64,000 nt of DNA from Lytechinus variegatus (taxonomy: Eukaryota > Echinodermata > Echinoidea > Temnopleuroida > Toxopneustidae), in assembly GCF_018143015.1 (NCBI RefSeq), contig NC_054755.1, forward strand, positions 6,613,624 through 6,677,623, read 5' to 3'. Made by a program: the position numbers and the translations under genes. The first letter of the stretch is position 1; the number at the start of each line of letters is the position of its first letter. Positions 22,082 through 35,329 of this stretch are shown here, piece after piece. The notes beneath the pieces were generated by a model, which was not told where the DNA came from, made no database searches, and was given only the letters and a program-made list of their open reading frames with translations.

Positions 22082-23780
22082 ATCGGATGTTGTTGAGGCT
22101 GGTAGTTCCCAGTCACAAGGCCGCTGGAGAAAGCTTTTCCCATTTACTTTGTATGTGACTCTGGCCAAGGCCTGCAAAATATGACCTTGAGGCCAGCTTC
22201 AACTACATCCCTGTGGGTCATATCAGTGTAATTGCCAGCATTCAGTATCAAATTCTACAACCGTCTTGTACAAAAAAAATACTGCACAACTGGCAAAAAA
22301 AAGAGAAAGTGTTATTCCTTTTATTTTTTCTTACAGTTTATGTGAGAATAACTGGCCACTACTTTTGGATTTAAATTTAAGTGGTAAAAGTTAGGTAGAT
22401 TTGTTTTGATGGAGCTACATGTATGTAAATATATGAAGTAGATGTTGCTATGTCATTGGTATATTGTTATTGATGCCTGGATTTCATGCAAGACAATATT
22501 AAATAATGTAAAAGTACACATATCCTAAAGTCTTTGAAATGCTCTTTATTTGTTGCATATATACATAATATATAGTTAAAACATGTAGATTCATTCATAA
22601 TAAATGGTTCTTTGTAAAGACTTCAACCAACCAATGGAATGGAATTAGTCTTGGGAAATATTTTGATTTAAATTATACAACATGACACTAAAGTTTTGCT
22701 GAGCCAATAGTTGGTTCAAAATCTGATAATAAATACATTAACACATGATCATGGATGCGGATTCCATTAACTGCATATAATACACACAGAAAAAAAATCT
22801 TCATATAGACATATTTACATCTTCCATAGAAGAGTCTACCTAAATTTATAATACGGAATGGTACATGTAGTACAGGTACCATATCAAGACAAAATATATA
22901 ATTCAACTCTAGAATTCAATACACAATATGATAAACTGAGATTTGGGGCCAGTTGCAGAAAGAGTTACGAACAAACACAACTGCAAAATCAAATGCAACC
23001 AGGTTTTTCAGAGACACATATTGTGAATTTGTGTTTGATTTTTTTTTAATTCTTCAATTGCATTCAAAGGAACCTATTCTGCAACGGGCCTCCAGCAAAT
23101 AGAATATCACTATCAAAGGCCTATCATCTGGCTTATGAAAAAGCATGAAATATTGGACGCAGAATATCTTGCATGGCAGTAAGGCGGGAAATGCAATCAC
23201 AATTTATTTCAAGTTTTCATAACTTGTGTCATCAAAAGTGCATAGATAGTTGGACGGTGGACTATTTTATGTAGAAAAAAGGCATGAAGGCTTGCAGAAG
23301 GACGGATAAGAAAAACTAAATTCAGGGAACTTGATGATTGTATGTAATACTCTGAACCTGTTTGACAACAAGAGTGTAAAGATGACAATAGAGAAAAACT
23401 TCCAAAGTGAAAAAAATGTTTAAATCAAACTATGTAAAAGGTTTCACCTTTAGAAACATGGAGCAGTTAACAAGTATAACTTGGGCTGTTGATGACATGT
23501 TTTCTTATTGACATGAATACCTCAATCTATAGGGTTGCAATATCCAACGCAATCAGATTAAATTTCTTTTACATTATTTCATTCCATCCTTTCTCCAACC
23601 AAAGAAATGACCATCGCATTCTCATTCTAAACTTAACATAAATAACAGCAGTCTTCAGCAATCCATCTCTACCAATGTTGCTCGTCCATGCAATACAGAG
23701 GATCGTCAATAGAATAAAAGTCTTTGATGCACTCTTTTTGCCCTGTTCATAGATATCAAGTTTTCAAAAAGTTCTTTTGT
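22082..23780 (-). other. 3' UTR / intergenic region of EFHC2
   Basis: No frame above 75 codons and none convincing. Minus-strand AATAAA signals at 23,213-23,218 (563 bases past the EFHC2 stop) and at 22,545-22,550 are the candidate 3' ends. Confidence 0.5.
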
Positions 23781-26700
23781 TTACATATCTGGGAACACTG
23801 ACTGGAGGAGAGCCATGTAGTTGACCCTCTTGACACGGTCGTCCTCCTTGCCCGTCCATGATTCGTCAAACTTGGCGGGCGGTTGGATGTACTGGGCGGT
23901 CGTCACGGCGTGGTCGCACCAGTTCAGGTGAGTGACAAGGGCATTGTAGTTGACGAGACCATCTTCGTTCTTTTCAAGTCTGGTGTGGGAGAGAACAAAG
24001 ATGAAGAAAAACTTAGGAAAAGGGTGTTCTTTTTAATTCAATAAAGAGTTGTGACAATACTGAAATGAAATATTAAGAAATTTGCTGTAAATTAGTCTGA
24101 GAGTGATCAAAAACTGAATAAAGAGATATGATCCACACAACCACAAAATCAAATGCAACTCGACTATTAACCAATGAAACATGCATATTAGGGACTTGCG
24201 CTTGATTCTGTTACTTGCATTTAAATGCTACTCTTCCTACAATGACGCCTAGGGCCCCATTGCACAAAAGTTACAATTATGGTATCTTTGCCATGCAATG
24301 GTACCTTGCGTGGAATCCTTGATTTTGATTGGCTGTTGATTATCGTTTCCATGATAGCTACCACTGGATGACAAAGTTACCATAACGGTAACTTTTATGC
24401 AACAGGGGGCTGTTTCATAAAGCTGTTCGTAAGATAAGAGCAACTTTAAGAACGACTGGTGAACCTTTCTTATGCATTAAACCATCACCAATGAATGTAC
24501 CATTTACCAAAAGAAAGAATCACCAGTCGTTCTTAAAGTTGCTCTTAACTTACGAACAGATTTATGAAACACCCACCGAGACCCTGGTTGTCTAATTTAC
24601 AGCACTGATATTTACCTCGATATGAGTGCCCTCAGGAGATCATCAGGGAGAGGCAGATGGAAAGCGTTGCAGGTACTGCGGACCAAGGCCGCGTCCAGGT
24701 AGCCAGACTTGTCTGTGTCACGCTGCAGGAAGCCTTCCAGGAGCTTGGCAAAGTTCTCAAAGCTGTTCTTCTTGAGCTGCTCCTGCACAATGGACACCAG
24801 CGTCTCCATGCTGAGTTTGACGTCCTGGGTGTCGCTGTAGTAGCGGCCGAGGACGATGATCTCGTGCTCCGATAGATGGCTCCCTCCCAGCTGGACTAGC
24901 AGATTCCTGTTTAAAAATGTCAAGAAATCAATGGTTGAAATTGAGAATATGTTCACCATGCCCACAGACACTGAATCATCAAAAATTAATCTTCAAATAA
25001 CATGTCAATATTCTGTAAACATTCATAAAAATTGTAAAAACTAACTGATGCAAATAAGTTTGCTTACATGTCAATAACATGCCCAAAATTTTTTAAAATG
25101 AAAACACAAGTAAAATCAACTCATCTGCATTAGGTAAAAAATTACACAGAGGCTCAAGGTGATTTTGAAGAAAGTGAGAAAAGTGTCCCAAAAATAATAA
25201 AGAGCCCCAATAATTTCTCATTCACCGCAATATTAAAGCTTATCCAATATTGAAGATTTAGGCAGTAGGTTGTAAGAAGGTATGCCCCTGAAAACTAAAA
25301 AAAATCTGATTTGTACAATCAAGACTACAAAAATGGCTTTAACTTTGCTCAAATTTGTTTACTATATAGGTTTAATGTGTGGGTGAATAGCCACTGTTAA
25401 ATTGTAACTCACCTGAAAAGATCAAACTCGAGATGTCCTGAATTACTAGGATCGTTGCGTCTCAGGAATTCTTTGATTTGCTCCTTGTGCTGTGAGGCAA
25501 TTTTACCTATCTTATCAGTGATGAAAGCAATGTTTGCCATCGGGAACTGCAAATCACAACAAAAAAATAATCATCATCATTTTTTGTCAATATATTTTAT
25601 AAATGCAAGTTACATGCTCATTGGATCGTTAGAAACCATTATCAGCTTTTATTTCTTTTCTTAAAATGTTCAGTAGAATTCTGTTAAAGAAATGCATTTT
25701 TGCTTTATTAAGAGTTTTTATTTATTGATCAGAGAAAAATATTGATGAATATCTTTTGAAGTCTGTGAGTGCAACCTAAAAATTCTGATATTCCTGTATT
25801 TTTGCTCTATAGTTTTTTCATCTGAAATAAAGATTGATAAAGGAAAAAAAGTCTTGTATATTTGTACAGGAAAAAAAAAATTGATATTAACATTGCAATG
25901 GCAATCTGAAGAGTCTATTGTTTTCTTTAAAATTTACAACATAACATTGAATAGAAAATATGGAAACAAAGGAAATTTATAAAATGTGGGTAGGTTTTGT
26001 ATGCTTCTTATTGTTTAACGGTTAATAGGGTTTTACATCAAAAGGTATTGGAACAAATAAAAAATGTTGGTTCTTCACTCTATGTCCCAAATGGGTTTAA
26101 TCTACTGTGTTTGTAGGATGGTAAAAGTTCCTTACCACATCTGCATTTTTCTCCATGTATCTGAATGCGTACTCATCAGCATCGATGAGGATGAAGTAGT
26201 AGCTATTGAAATTGAGGCGACTACCAACATAGAGGTCACTGGCCATGAAATACTGAGAGTGCTTTGTTGCAAACCGCGGCTGGTTAGGCTTCTTGACGCG
26301 GCCACGCTCAAGGAACTTGCCTCCGATGATTCCTGCATGGGGAAGAGGTTGCTAGATTTTAGTTTCATAACCTCATACATGTGGACAAAATATTTCGACT
26401 CAAATGATTCATGGGGAAGAGGTTATTAATTGTAAATTATTACTTAATCACATTTATATAAATGGGGTACAATATATATTGATTGTAAGGCATCGATTAT
26501 TTGGGGAAGAGGTTCCCAGTAAATTTCACATGCATAATACATACTTCCAACACACAGAGTGAGTTCACAAAAAGTGTCAAAATTGCACATTATTGATCAC
26601 TCAACACCAAGTGAGACTCGTCCCAAGATTATTCTTTTAGCGTTGTGCTGATGTACCGGTATATCAGCTCAACTGCATAAGGTGACTCAATACCAAAATT

Positions 26701-29700
26701 GAAATCATTTTATGCTGGGTTTGAATATTACTTATAGCATTGCAGTCAATTATCTGGATATTCATACATTACTGAATAAATATTTCAGAAATTGATTCTA
26801 AAAATTGCATTCATCCATTGACATTAATAAAAAAATGTATATGAAAATAAATATACATGCTATTACAATTTTTCATAACATGTAAAGAGTATCAAACATT
26901 CTCAATCTTAACTTTTTAAACAAATATATCAACATTATAATGCAATGGATTACATGTCATTCAATTCATTAAATATTCGAAACTTGATTACTAATGAACT
27001 TTACCACATTCTCTAATTTCAGTGCATACCAAATATTGAAATAAATACAATCTATTTTCATCCAGAATTCACATATCCAAGGAGAGTTGATAATTCTTCT
27101 CTCAAATGCCCTTTTTGACCTGAGTAAAATTGTTTCATAATCTATTTTATTTTGTCTTGCTTACCGGAATTCCTTTCAGGTGGCTCAAAGACTGCGATGG
27201 TGTCATCAGACAGGAAGTATGAGATGATGAAACGACGATCGACATCGATTGGTTTGGTCGTGTCCAGACGGGCAACAAATCGAAGAACGTTGCTATCCAA
27301 TCCATGTCTGAAACAATAGCAATCAATTCATTAGTATAGTTGTAAATTTAACAGTATAGAAAATTTAACTTTTTAAACAAACACCTCATTATTATGCAAT
27401 AGATTAAATGTCATTCACTTCATTAAATATTCAACCAGGCGCACTCACATTACTCCTATTTTAAGATCCTTACATTGGCTCCCTGTAAAACAGCGTATTA
27501 TGTTCAAGATTTTGTTGTTAACTTTCCATTGTGTTCATGGCTCATCTCCCCAGTACCTTATTTCCCTGATCAAAAGTTATACCCCCTCAAGATCCTTACG
27601 TTCCTCCTTTTCCAATTCTCTTGTTACCCCCAAAGTTTCCAAAACCTGGGGTGAAAGATCATTTGTTTACTCATCCTCTAAGCTATGGAATAGCCTCCCT
27701 CACAACATCAAACAGTGCTTGACTTCTGAAACTTTCAAAAATTACCTCAAAACATTTCTGTTCAATTCTTCTTAATTTCTTCTATAATTTCTTTTATAAT
27801 TTCCTATAAAGCGCCTTGAGCACTCTACAGAGTGGATTTGGCGCGATATAAGTCTAATTATTATTATTATTATTATTAAAATACATGAGAGATACGAGAT
27901 TTTCAGCCTCCTTACAATCCAAATCACACCTAAAATTTGCCAAATGGCATGCTTTGGGGCAACCATCTTTTCTACAGTCACCCCAGGATTTTCCTTAAAA
28001 TTATAGAAGAATATTTTGAGAATCAATATTCCACATTTAACAAAATAGTAAAATCAGCATTTATACCATATAATTGATTCTTGCGAGAGAAAAAAATATC
28101 CCTTCAAATGATTTGAAGAGCCCTCTACATTCAGCATTCAACTCAATACAAATAGATGCGGATTTCAGTCCTTTAATATATCATATCTTCCTACAATTCT
28201 CCTGCATTTCGTTATAAGATTTGTCCTAGCCGATGACACCACCAGTTTACTGAGCTGATGCAGTGCAGACGACATACAAGTAAAAATGGAGGTGGCATGG
28301 AGATGCAGCACGTTGCAGAGCTGTTGCAATGTGTGCGCTGGCCTGCAATGTGATGCAATTGGCAAATTGTTGCATTCAAATCCTACTGCAGTCTCATTGC
28401 ATAGTGTGCGCTTGGCTAAGTGCTGACTGAGCAAAGCCTATATTACACGTTTATACCTGTCTTTCTCCATGAACTTGATGAAGTCCCGACGTGGAGGCTT
28501 TGGCAGGAGCCCCATGCAGGAGCAGAGGGAGTCTTCTTCGGAGCCGAAGCCTGTGTATGGAGGCCACTCTCGCTTGCTTGCCCCTGCGGGAGCATTCCTA
28601 TAGTTCACTGCACTGTAGTCATCTGTGATTGAGAATGATTCAAAGGGCATTTCAAGTTATGGGTAAGACAAAACAATTATTGTGAGGAGTATTTATATAG
28701 GTTATAATAAAAACAATGATAATAACACATAGGATTTATATACTGCATCATTAGACTTGCTGCAATTGGGAATGGAAATTTAAATAGAATGTCAAGTACG
28801 GGTTAGCCGATAAAAATTACTGTCAGTAGCATTCCTATAATTTACAGGAATGTTGTCCACTGTGATCGAGAATAGACCTTATGCATTGACAACATTGTGC
28901 CACTATCTAAGAGGCTGTAGCCATTGCCTTTCATGCGTTGGTGATATGCAACTAACACATCTCTGACAAATCCATCCATTTACGTATATATTCTACATCA
29001 GAGGGAGGGCACTACGAGATTATGACATCATATGCAGAAGGTCTATGAGAAGTACTTATAAAGGGTAAATGTACTTACTGACTCCATATTTCCTCGTGTA
29101 GTACTCCTTGGTGAAATCATCAAAGTCTGCCAGCGTCAACCAACGCCCGTTGGCGTTGATGGTACTCCCTATTGTCAGATCATGGTCCATGTAGAATTCA
29201 GAGTGGACAGCCCCAGTCTGAAGGTGGTGAAAAATAAGGGCAGAGTTTTTTAAACAATGTTTGGATAGTATAATGAACAGAGGATTGTCGTTACGTAAAA
29301 TATACAACGAAAATGGCTAACATGGGTAATCCATTCTCACAATAAAACCTTGGTTAGGTACGATTGACCAAGCCAAGCAATATTTATCAAAGTACTAAGA
29401 CATCATGGGAGTAGCCAGAGCAATAGTAGCCGGGGCAAATGTTACAACACGACTAGCTGTGAAACTAACCTTCAGACTGTCAAGTATGTATCTTCCTCCA
29501 TGGCCAGTAGGTCCAAAGACATTGAGTACGGTCCTGCCGGTGATCTCACCAGGTTGTCTCAGGGCTTCTGGGGATACCTTCGACAGGCGCCCTCTCCTCA
29601 AGAACATGGGAGTCTTGTCGCGGCCAGAATTGGGCTGGATGATCTCCTTGATCTCGATAGTGTCATCTGCCAGGAAGTAGTGCAGGTAGAACTCCCTGAG

Positions 29701-32700
29701 GTCACCAAACATGTTGTCACGATCATCCCAGAAGCACAAGAAGCGCAGTACGTGACGGTCGTGATCAAGGAACTGCTTGAGTGTGTCAACCTTTTCGTAT
29801 GGTCGCAGTGGCTGTTGAGATTCATCCATCTGTAACATACAAAAAATCATTGCAGCCACACATTATACAAGTATACATATTGGCTTTCAATTTTGATTAA
29901 AAATTACATCTACATTTGTGACTTTATTAAAACTATCATTGCTAAAAAATGATGTTGTAGAAGGGGTCAGTCATTAAATCCCTCCATTAGGATGTGAAAT
30001 TATGGGAATTCTCATCTGCTACATGTACTTGGAAAAAATTGACAAAATTTCATACACAAGTTGATGTATATGGTGTTATACATACTTTAAGATAATCACA
30101 ATTTCATGAAGCTAATTAGAGCATATAGCAACCTCTTGATGATTTTACAGTTTAATTTCACAAACAGTTATATGCACATCCTGGTCGGTATTCGAATTAG
30201 GAAGCTGATGATGTCATCCACTCACTATATCTTTTGTATTTTATTATATGAAATAGTTTTTCTCTCATTGTCAAGTGAAACAACAATTAATTCCTTCCTG
30301 AACATGCAGAATTAATACTATATGGTTCAGTAAAGTTGGTACTCATTGTCACATCTGGAAAAATGAAATGGTGTATAATTTAAACAATAAAAAACAAAAG
30401 AAATAATGATTCAGGGACATCCTTGAATGTCTCAATTGCATGTCACTAAGTTGTGCATATCACTGATTTGTGAAAAATGAGAAAAATTCTAAAATGTCAC
30501 AACTTTCTTATTTTACATCTGATTTTGATGAAATTTTCAGCATTATGCTAATTTGATTTTTCTCTATTTATTCAAATCAACATTTTTCTGGGGTGGACTT
30601 GACCTTTAAGAATTCCTCTACACTTACGCCTTTCCTGAAGTTGGTATAAGGATCAGCTGGTGTTTCCACGGGAGCCTTGATGCGAACTCCAAGTTTCTTG
30701 AGGAAGTTGTAAGTGAACTGATCGCATCCTGTGATCTTGAATGTTCGCCCGTAAAGTGTTATTTCCTGATCGACATTGAAATGTTGGACTGTGTAGAACT
30801 GGTCGTCATTTGGAGGTGGGAGGGGGATGCGATGCCGTCTGATTAAGGTTCCTGGAAAAAAAATGTGGGACAGACACATATGCAATGAACTGAGCATGTG
30901 CTATTGACTTCTTAGCAATCATTGTGACATCACATCCAATTTCCAAATACGGGCATTCAATTAAACAATCTTTAGACATTTCTACACCATAAATTTATCT
31001 CTGGAGTGCATCCTGTCTAGTATGGTGTAAAATTACATCAAAATTAATCAGTATTCAATTTGTTTGAAGCATTAATAATGTCAAATTACTTGCTTGATGT
31101 AACTCTATCCTTCTTTATGATTAAATATTGCCACTTTGTATGTACATGTAAGCTCTTGATGGCCTAAATGGAGAAATAGTTATTCGCAATATTTCTCTCT
31201 GTATATCTGGATATTTCATTATCGATTTGATTTCTAAGAATAAGAGATTAATTGATTACATTTTTATTGTTGATTCCAGTCATTAACTGGTAGATGTGTA
31301 CAACTCCCGTTAAAACTCCTTGGAGTATTTCGGAGGAACATCATACCAAGTACCAAGTACTGGGATTTCTACACACAGAAATATCAGTATTAGGCCTACA
31401 TTATAAGCACCTTTATTATTATTGTTAATCACATACCTTGTGGGATACCGCTGTTTTCAACCAGAGGTTCGATGACCTGAATGGAATCGTCCTCAAGATA
31501 GAAATAGATCTTGCACTTCCTGATGCGGTACTGTTGCCTCATCTCGTGGACAGCCTCCTGGAAGAAGGCGTCAAAGTGCAGGACCTGCTTGTCAAAGGCC
31601 ACCCAGGATGGAGATGAGTTGCCTTGGCCCTGGGGTATGCTGCTTGTCTCAGGCTTGAGCTTCTGTCCAAGTCGTTTGTCACCTCCGATGCCCGGCTTGT
31701 GTTCTCCGACCATCATGGGTACTTCATTGCTGTAGTCGAAGTGCTGCGACTTGTGGAATTTATCTTTCCCCAACTGACAAAAAAATGGGAGGGGAAAAAG
31801 AGATACAAAAGTAAATACCATGATTGGACACTTTGGTTGGTATTTTAGTCTCAAGATTTATATCTAGATTCTATACCATATTTTTAGAGAATGTCAATTG
31901 TTGACTCATTCACAACGTGTGTGAGATTGTCCCCATAAATGTTTAATGATTGAACTTCAGTGATATTGTTCTAAAATGACTAAAATCAAATCCGTCCCTG
32001 TAGACCTACTCCTAGTATCTACTCTTAGTATTTAAAAATTGTCTGTGTTAATTACATGTACGTCTTGTTTAGAAACTCCTCCAAACAGACAGATTTCAGC
32101 TAACCTAATGTTAACCCAGGTAGGCTCAACGCCAGCAGAGTCACACACAAATTGATTTTTGAGACGCAGAGTACCGGAAATGTACCTCAAAACACCCACC
32201 CAAAATACTAAAAAAATGGAAACCATGCACCACCCTCTTGGACTGAAGTTAGCAACCAAAAACATGCAAACTGGTGAGCTGCCGTGGGCAAATCTTCTGA
32301 TCATTAACTTCCATTCTAACTTAGAATTTGTTCAAGTACCAGTTTACCATTTTGTGTGCAATTTTGAATGGGAGAGAATGGATGCCGCACTATTTTTTTT
32401 TCAGGGTCAAGCTCCTGAATACTGAATACTACTTTTTGATGATAGGTTTCCTGTGAAAAAACATCGATAAAATTGAGGTGGGTGCATTATGTCTATTATT
32501 TTTTTTTATTTGGCCCCGTTTTGAGGTAGATCTATTAATGGTAAGGTGCCACAAGTTTGAGCAAAACCCTTGTCTGTATGCACGAATATCTGTGCTATTC
32601 TAATAAAAGAAGTTACTCAACGACAACAAAATTTACACCTGAAATGCATAGATGTTCCAAGCTACACCCTCGCGCATGCAATGTTTTGAAATCGGCAGCA

Positions 32701-34727
32701 AATTATTTATACGTGTGAGGAACTCAGTGTTGGCTCTAAATCACAAATTTTGAGGATGTTAAATTAGAGGATGATTGGACTAATTGGAGTTAAATTAGGA
32801 TGAGAAAATAAGAAATTAAGCTTCTAATTCTTTTTAAGCGAGTTTCAGTGTAGGATTTTTTACAAAAAATATGCAATTTCTTCCCCACCTTTGCCACTCG
32901 GGAGTATCAGATTCAGAGCGAATTTTTTTATCTTGATATTCGGGTGGGTGGAATGTACTGTAGCTGTAGTGAAGAGTGGAGCCTGCACGAACATAGACCA
33001 AAGGCTTTGGTCTCTGTGATAGTGGTTGTTCCACTGAACTCCGTTGGCTCCACTATACAGAGCCCAAAGTTCTAACTCAATCTGTACAGGGACTCAATGG
33101 CCATATTTGTTTAAGTATGAAGTTCGGATAAACCAGGGAAGTGGAAGTTGCACGACAGTCGAAGTAAGTCACTATTTTTACCCCTTTAAAGTTAATTTTT
33201 CCCCCTTTTTTGGTGCATTTAAGGCCAAATCGGAATAATAATCTTTAATTTGGTACAGAACTTTTAATATATTCTTATGAAATAATGAAAAAAATTGACG
33301 AGCCCCGTCGGGGGGGGGGATTTTGCATTGTTAACCTCCTAATGGTGGCTGCACGGTAGCGAGCCGTCTGTGTATGAGAAATTTTAAAATTTTTTAAATG
33401 TTAATAAAAAATCCTCGAAACAGACGGCTGCCAGGCAGTCTAGTACGAACATTGCTTGAGGCACTTGTTTGTTACTCGTGTGTGTTATGCTGTACATAAC
33501 ACACACTTTGAAAAATCATTAAAATAGCACTTTTGTAACCAAAATTACTAATTTCCATACAGTTGCAATTTATTTTCCATTAGTAACTTGGGAATATTTT
33601 TTGTATTCACCAGAGCACTCAAAAACTTAAATTTTGGGCATATTTTTGTGTACACATTATTATTGCCACACATGGGGATGTAACTGAGAACAAGGTTATA
33701 TCATAACCTTGTTCATTGAATGAGTGGCTTGAGGTAATTTGTATCCAACTTTTCCTTTCTAAATCTCTTATGTCAGATAATTCTTGAACTTTTTCTTGAT
33801 AAACCTTCTGGCTTCTCTGTATTTTTTTTTTATTTTAGTTTACTTTTTAGTGGAGCCTGGAGTGGACCTAGACCAAAAGCTTCGGTCTCCGTTATGTTGG
33901 TTGTTTTGCTGAACTCCGTTGGCTTCACTCACCAAATACAGAGGCCGAAGTTCTAGCGCGATCTGTACAGGGGACTCAATGGCCATATGTTTATGTACTT
34001 AAGATTGGATAAAACGGGGAAGTGAATTTGCGCAACAGCCGAGGTAAAGTCACTGTTTATGTTCCTTTTAACTTGATTTTTCTCCGTTTTTTGGCAATTA
34101 ATGCCAAGAGGGAATATTAATTTGCATTTTGGTCGCAATAATTGTCAATTTTTTTATTCATTAAAGACAAAAATTGAAGAGCCCCGACGGGGAGATTTTG
34201 CATTGCAAGTCCCCTAATGGTGGCCGTCTGTGTACGATGAGAAATAAAAAAAAATGTTAAAAAAACTCCTCGCAACAGACGGCTGCCACTGCCAGCTGTC
34301 TAGAGTGGACCGTGATTGGGGGGAGTCTTGCCGGTCAAATAACTTTTTTCCTTACTCATTACTGCATTACTGGGCACTAGATTTTTTCCCATGTAAGATT
34401 TATTAAACTCAGTTTAGCTGTGAGTGTGCCCAGTCCCATATGGAATATTCCCAGTTTCAGTTTCATTTCAGTTCGCCAAAATTCAATCTCCATGAAGCCG
34501 GGCATGATTAATCAAATTCAAAACACATTCAACATCGCCATATAACCATCGGCGCGGCACTCATCTCATTCTCAAACTGGGCCACAGCTGCCCCACTGCC
34601 CCTGGACTCGTCTCTCTCTGACTCTGGAGCTGCTGCACTGACACAAAATTCAGTCTGCACTTCGATTTCCTCTATGAAAACTTACCCTGGGGTTAAAGGA
34701 ATTTCCTGGTAAAAATGGTAACGACAT
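23781..34727 (-). CDS. EFHC2: EFHC2, EF-hand domain-containing protein 2, complete
   Basis: Eleven exons in transcript order: 34727-34686, 31773-31437, 30851-30628, 29829-29470, 29217-29079, 28622-28457, 27307-27165, 26332-26136, 25546-25413, 24906-24616, 23979-23781. All junctions are GT-AG and in phase; 2232 bases give 743 residues (human EFHC2 is about 749). The start exon encodes MSLPFLPGNSFNPR, the conserved N-terminus. GKDKFHKSQH and KPGIGG are EFHC2 hallmarks. Three DM10 domains lie at about 71-180, 215-355 and 417-530, each opening with a VL-F/RF-type strand and holding a YLEDDS, FLADDT or FLSDDT block. The C-terminal third has degenerate EF-hands: NDPSNSGHLEFD near 565 and DTDKSGYLDAAL, which has Leu instead of Glu at loop position 12. 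Homologues (EFHC1, algal RIB72) are microtubule inner proteins in the A-tubule of ciliary doublets. Expression in ciliated cells is expected. Confidence 0.96.
24249..24409. mobile_element. Foldback MITE in the last EFHC2 intron
   Basis: GGGCCCCATTGCACAAAAGTTAC at the left end pairs with GTAACTTTTATGCAACAGGGGG at the right; the interior also pairs (TGGTATC..., GATAGCTACCA). About 160 bp, non-coding, directly abutting the next element. Confidence 0.7.
24408..24574. mobile_element. MITE with about 57-bp inverted repeats
   Basis: The left end (TGTTTCATAAAGCTGTTCGT, then AGAGCAACTTTAAGAACGAC) is nearly perfectly inverted at the right end (GTCGTTCTTAAAGTTGCTCT, then TTATGAAACACCC). Total about 167 bp, loop about 50 bp. 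It lies in the last EFHC2 intron, end to end with another foldback element, which suggests insertion into its terminus. Confidence 0.8.
27435..27878 (+). pseudogene. CR1/L2-type LINE 3' end with ATT tail
   Basis: From about 27,445 the plus strand encodes HITPILRSLHWLPVKQRIMF and, further on, SSSKLWNSLPHNIKQ and FKNYLKTFLF, the conserved C-terminus of CR1/L2-like LINE reverse transcriptases, ending at a stop near 27,775. The 3' UTR (GCGCCTTGAGCACTC, GGATTTGGCGCGATATAA) and a terminal (ATT)n run at about 27,856-27,878 are the typical tail. Heavily 5'-truncated; it lies in the sixth intron of EFHC2, antisense to that gene. Confidence 0.85.
32975..33445 (+). repeat. Dispersed repeat family R, copy B
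   Basis: Begins near AGTGGAGCCTG and GACCAAAGGCTTTGGTCTC (self-complementary), holds ATCTGTACAGGGACTCAATGG, and ends with the hairpin GAGCCGTCTGT / ACAGACGGCTGCC. Same orientation as copy C about 870 bases away, in the first intron of EFHC2. Confidence 0.8.
33845..34310 (+). repeat. Dispersed repeat family R, copy C
   Basis: Begins AGTGGAGCCTGG, holds CGATCTGTACAGGGGACTC and GTGAATTTGCGCAACAGCC, and ends GGCCGTCTGTG / CAACAGACGGCTGCC. It is the clearest uninterrupted copy beside B; copy A carries a MITE. Confidence 0.8.
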
Positions 34728-35050
34728 TTTATGACTTAATGTCTCTTAAATTCGTTATTAAAACTTGTCCAGCGCTGTGTTATTCTCTCCTTTCGCCTTG
34801 TTCCACTGCAGTTGTGTGACTGACTTTTCTTTTCTTCACTATTTTTCGATTTCGCATGTGTTATACACACTCCATTCACTTTGCATGCAAATCACCGGTT
34901 GTTATTGTGTGTCCAAGAGACTTGGCAACACAGCGTTTTCGGTCGCTATGAGTGACATCACGCAATGAGGGGTATGGCCGTAGTGTTGTACCGGGTGGCC
35001 AATATGCAAACCACGCCTCACCGACTCATTAGGCTATAGTCTACGAGAAC
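34728..35050 (-). promoter_or_regulatory. Candidate EFHC2 promoter / 5' UTR region
   Basis: Directly upstream of the EFHC2 start codon. Motifs seen: GTCGCTATGAGTGAC at 34,942-34,956, an imperfect match to the RFX X-box typical of ciliary genes; TGACATCA (CRE-like) overlapping its end at 34,953-34,960; an octamer ATGCAAAT near 34,885; and CCAAT at 34,999-35,003. The transcription start is unknown, so all of this is tentative. Confidence 0.3.
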
Positions 35051-35329
35051 AGACCCCGTTGACACTTAGAGCAACATCGAGGGTCTCAATGACAAAAGTC
35101 TAGTTCAATTTTCCCTTCTCATTTTCAACACATATTTTATTTTTTCTCCCATGTTTTACCCAATATTGATTTAGGTTTGTTTCTTTGAAGGAGTAATCCT
35201 ATCAATCACTATATAAATTCATTCTTTTAAAACAGCAGAGCAGAAGGTTTCAATGTATTCTAGCCTGGTCGAAAAGGTACCTGTTCAGGACCGTTTGCAA
35301 TTAGCTATGAAGACAATACATATTTTAAC

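Noticed and set aside
29405-29835. Plus-strand frames of 91 and 111 codons
   Set aside because: Antisense shadows of EFHC2 exon 4.
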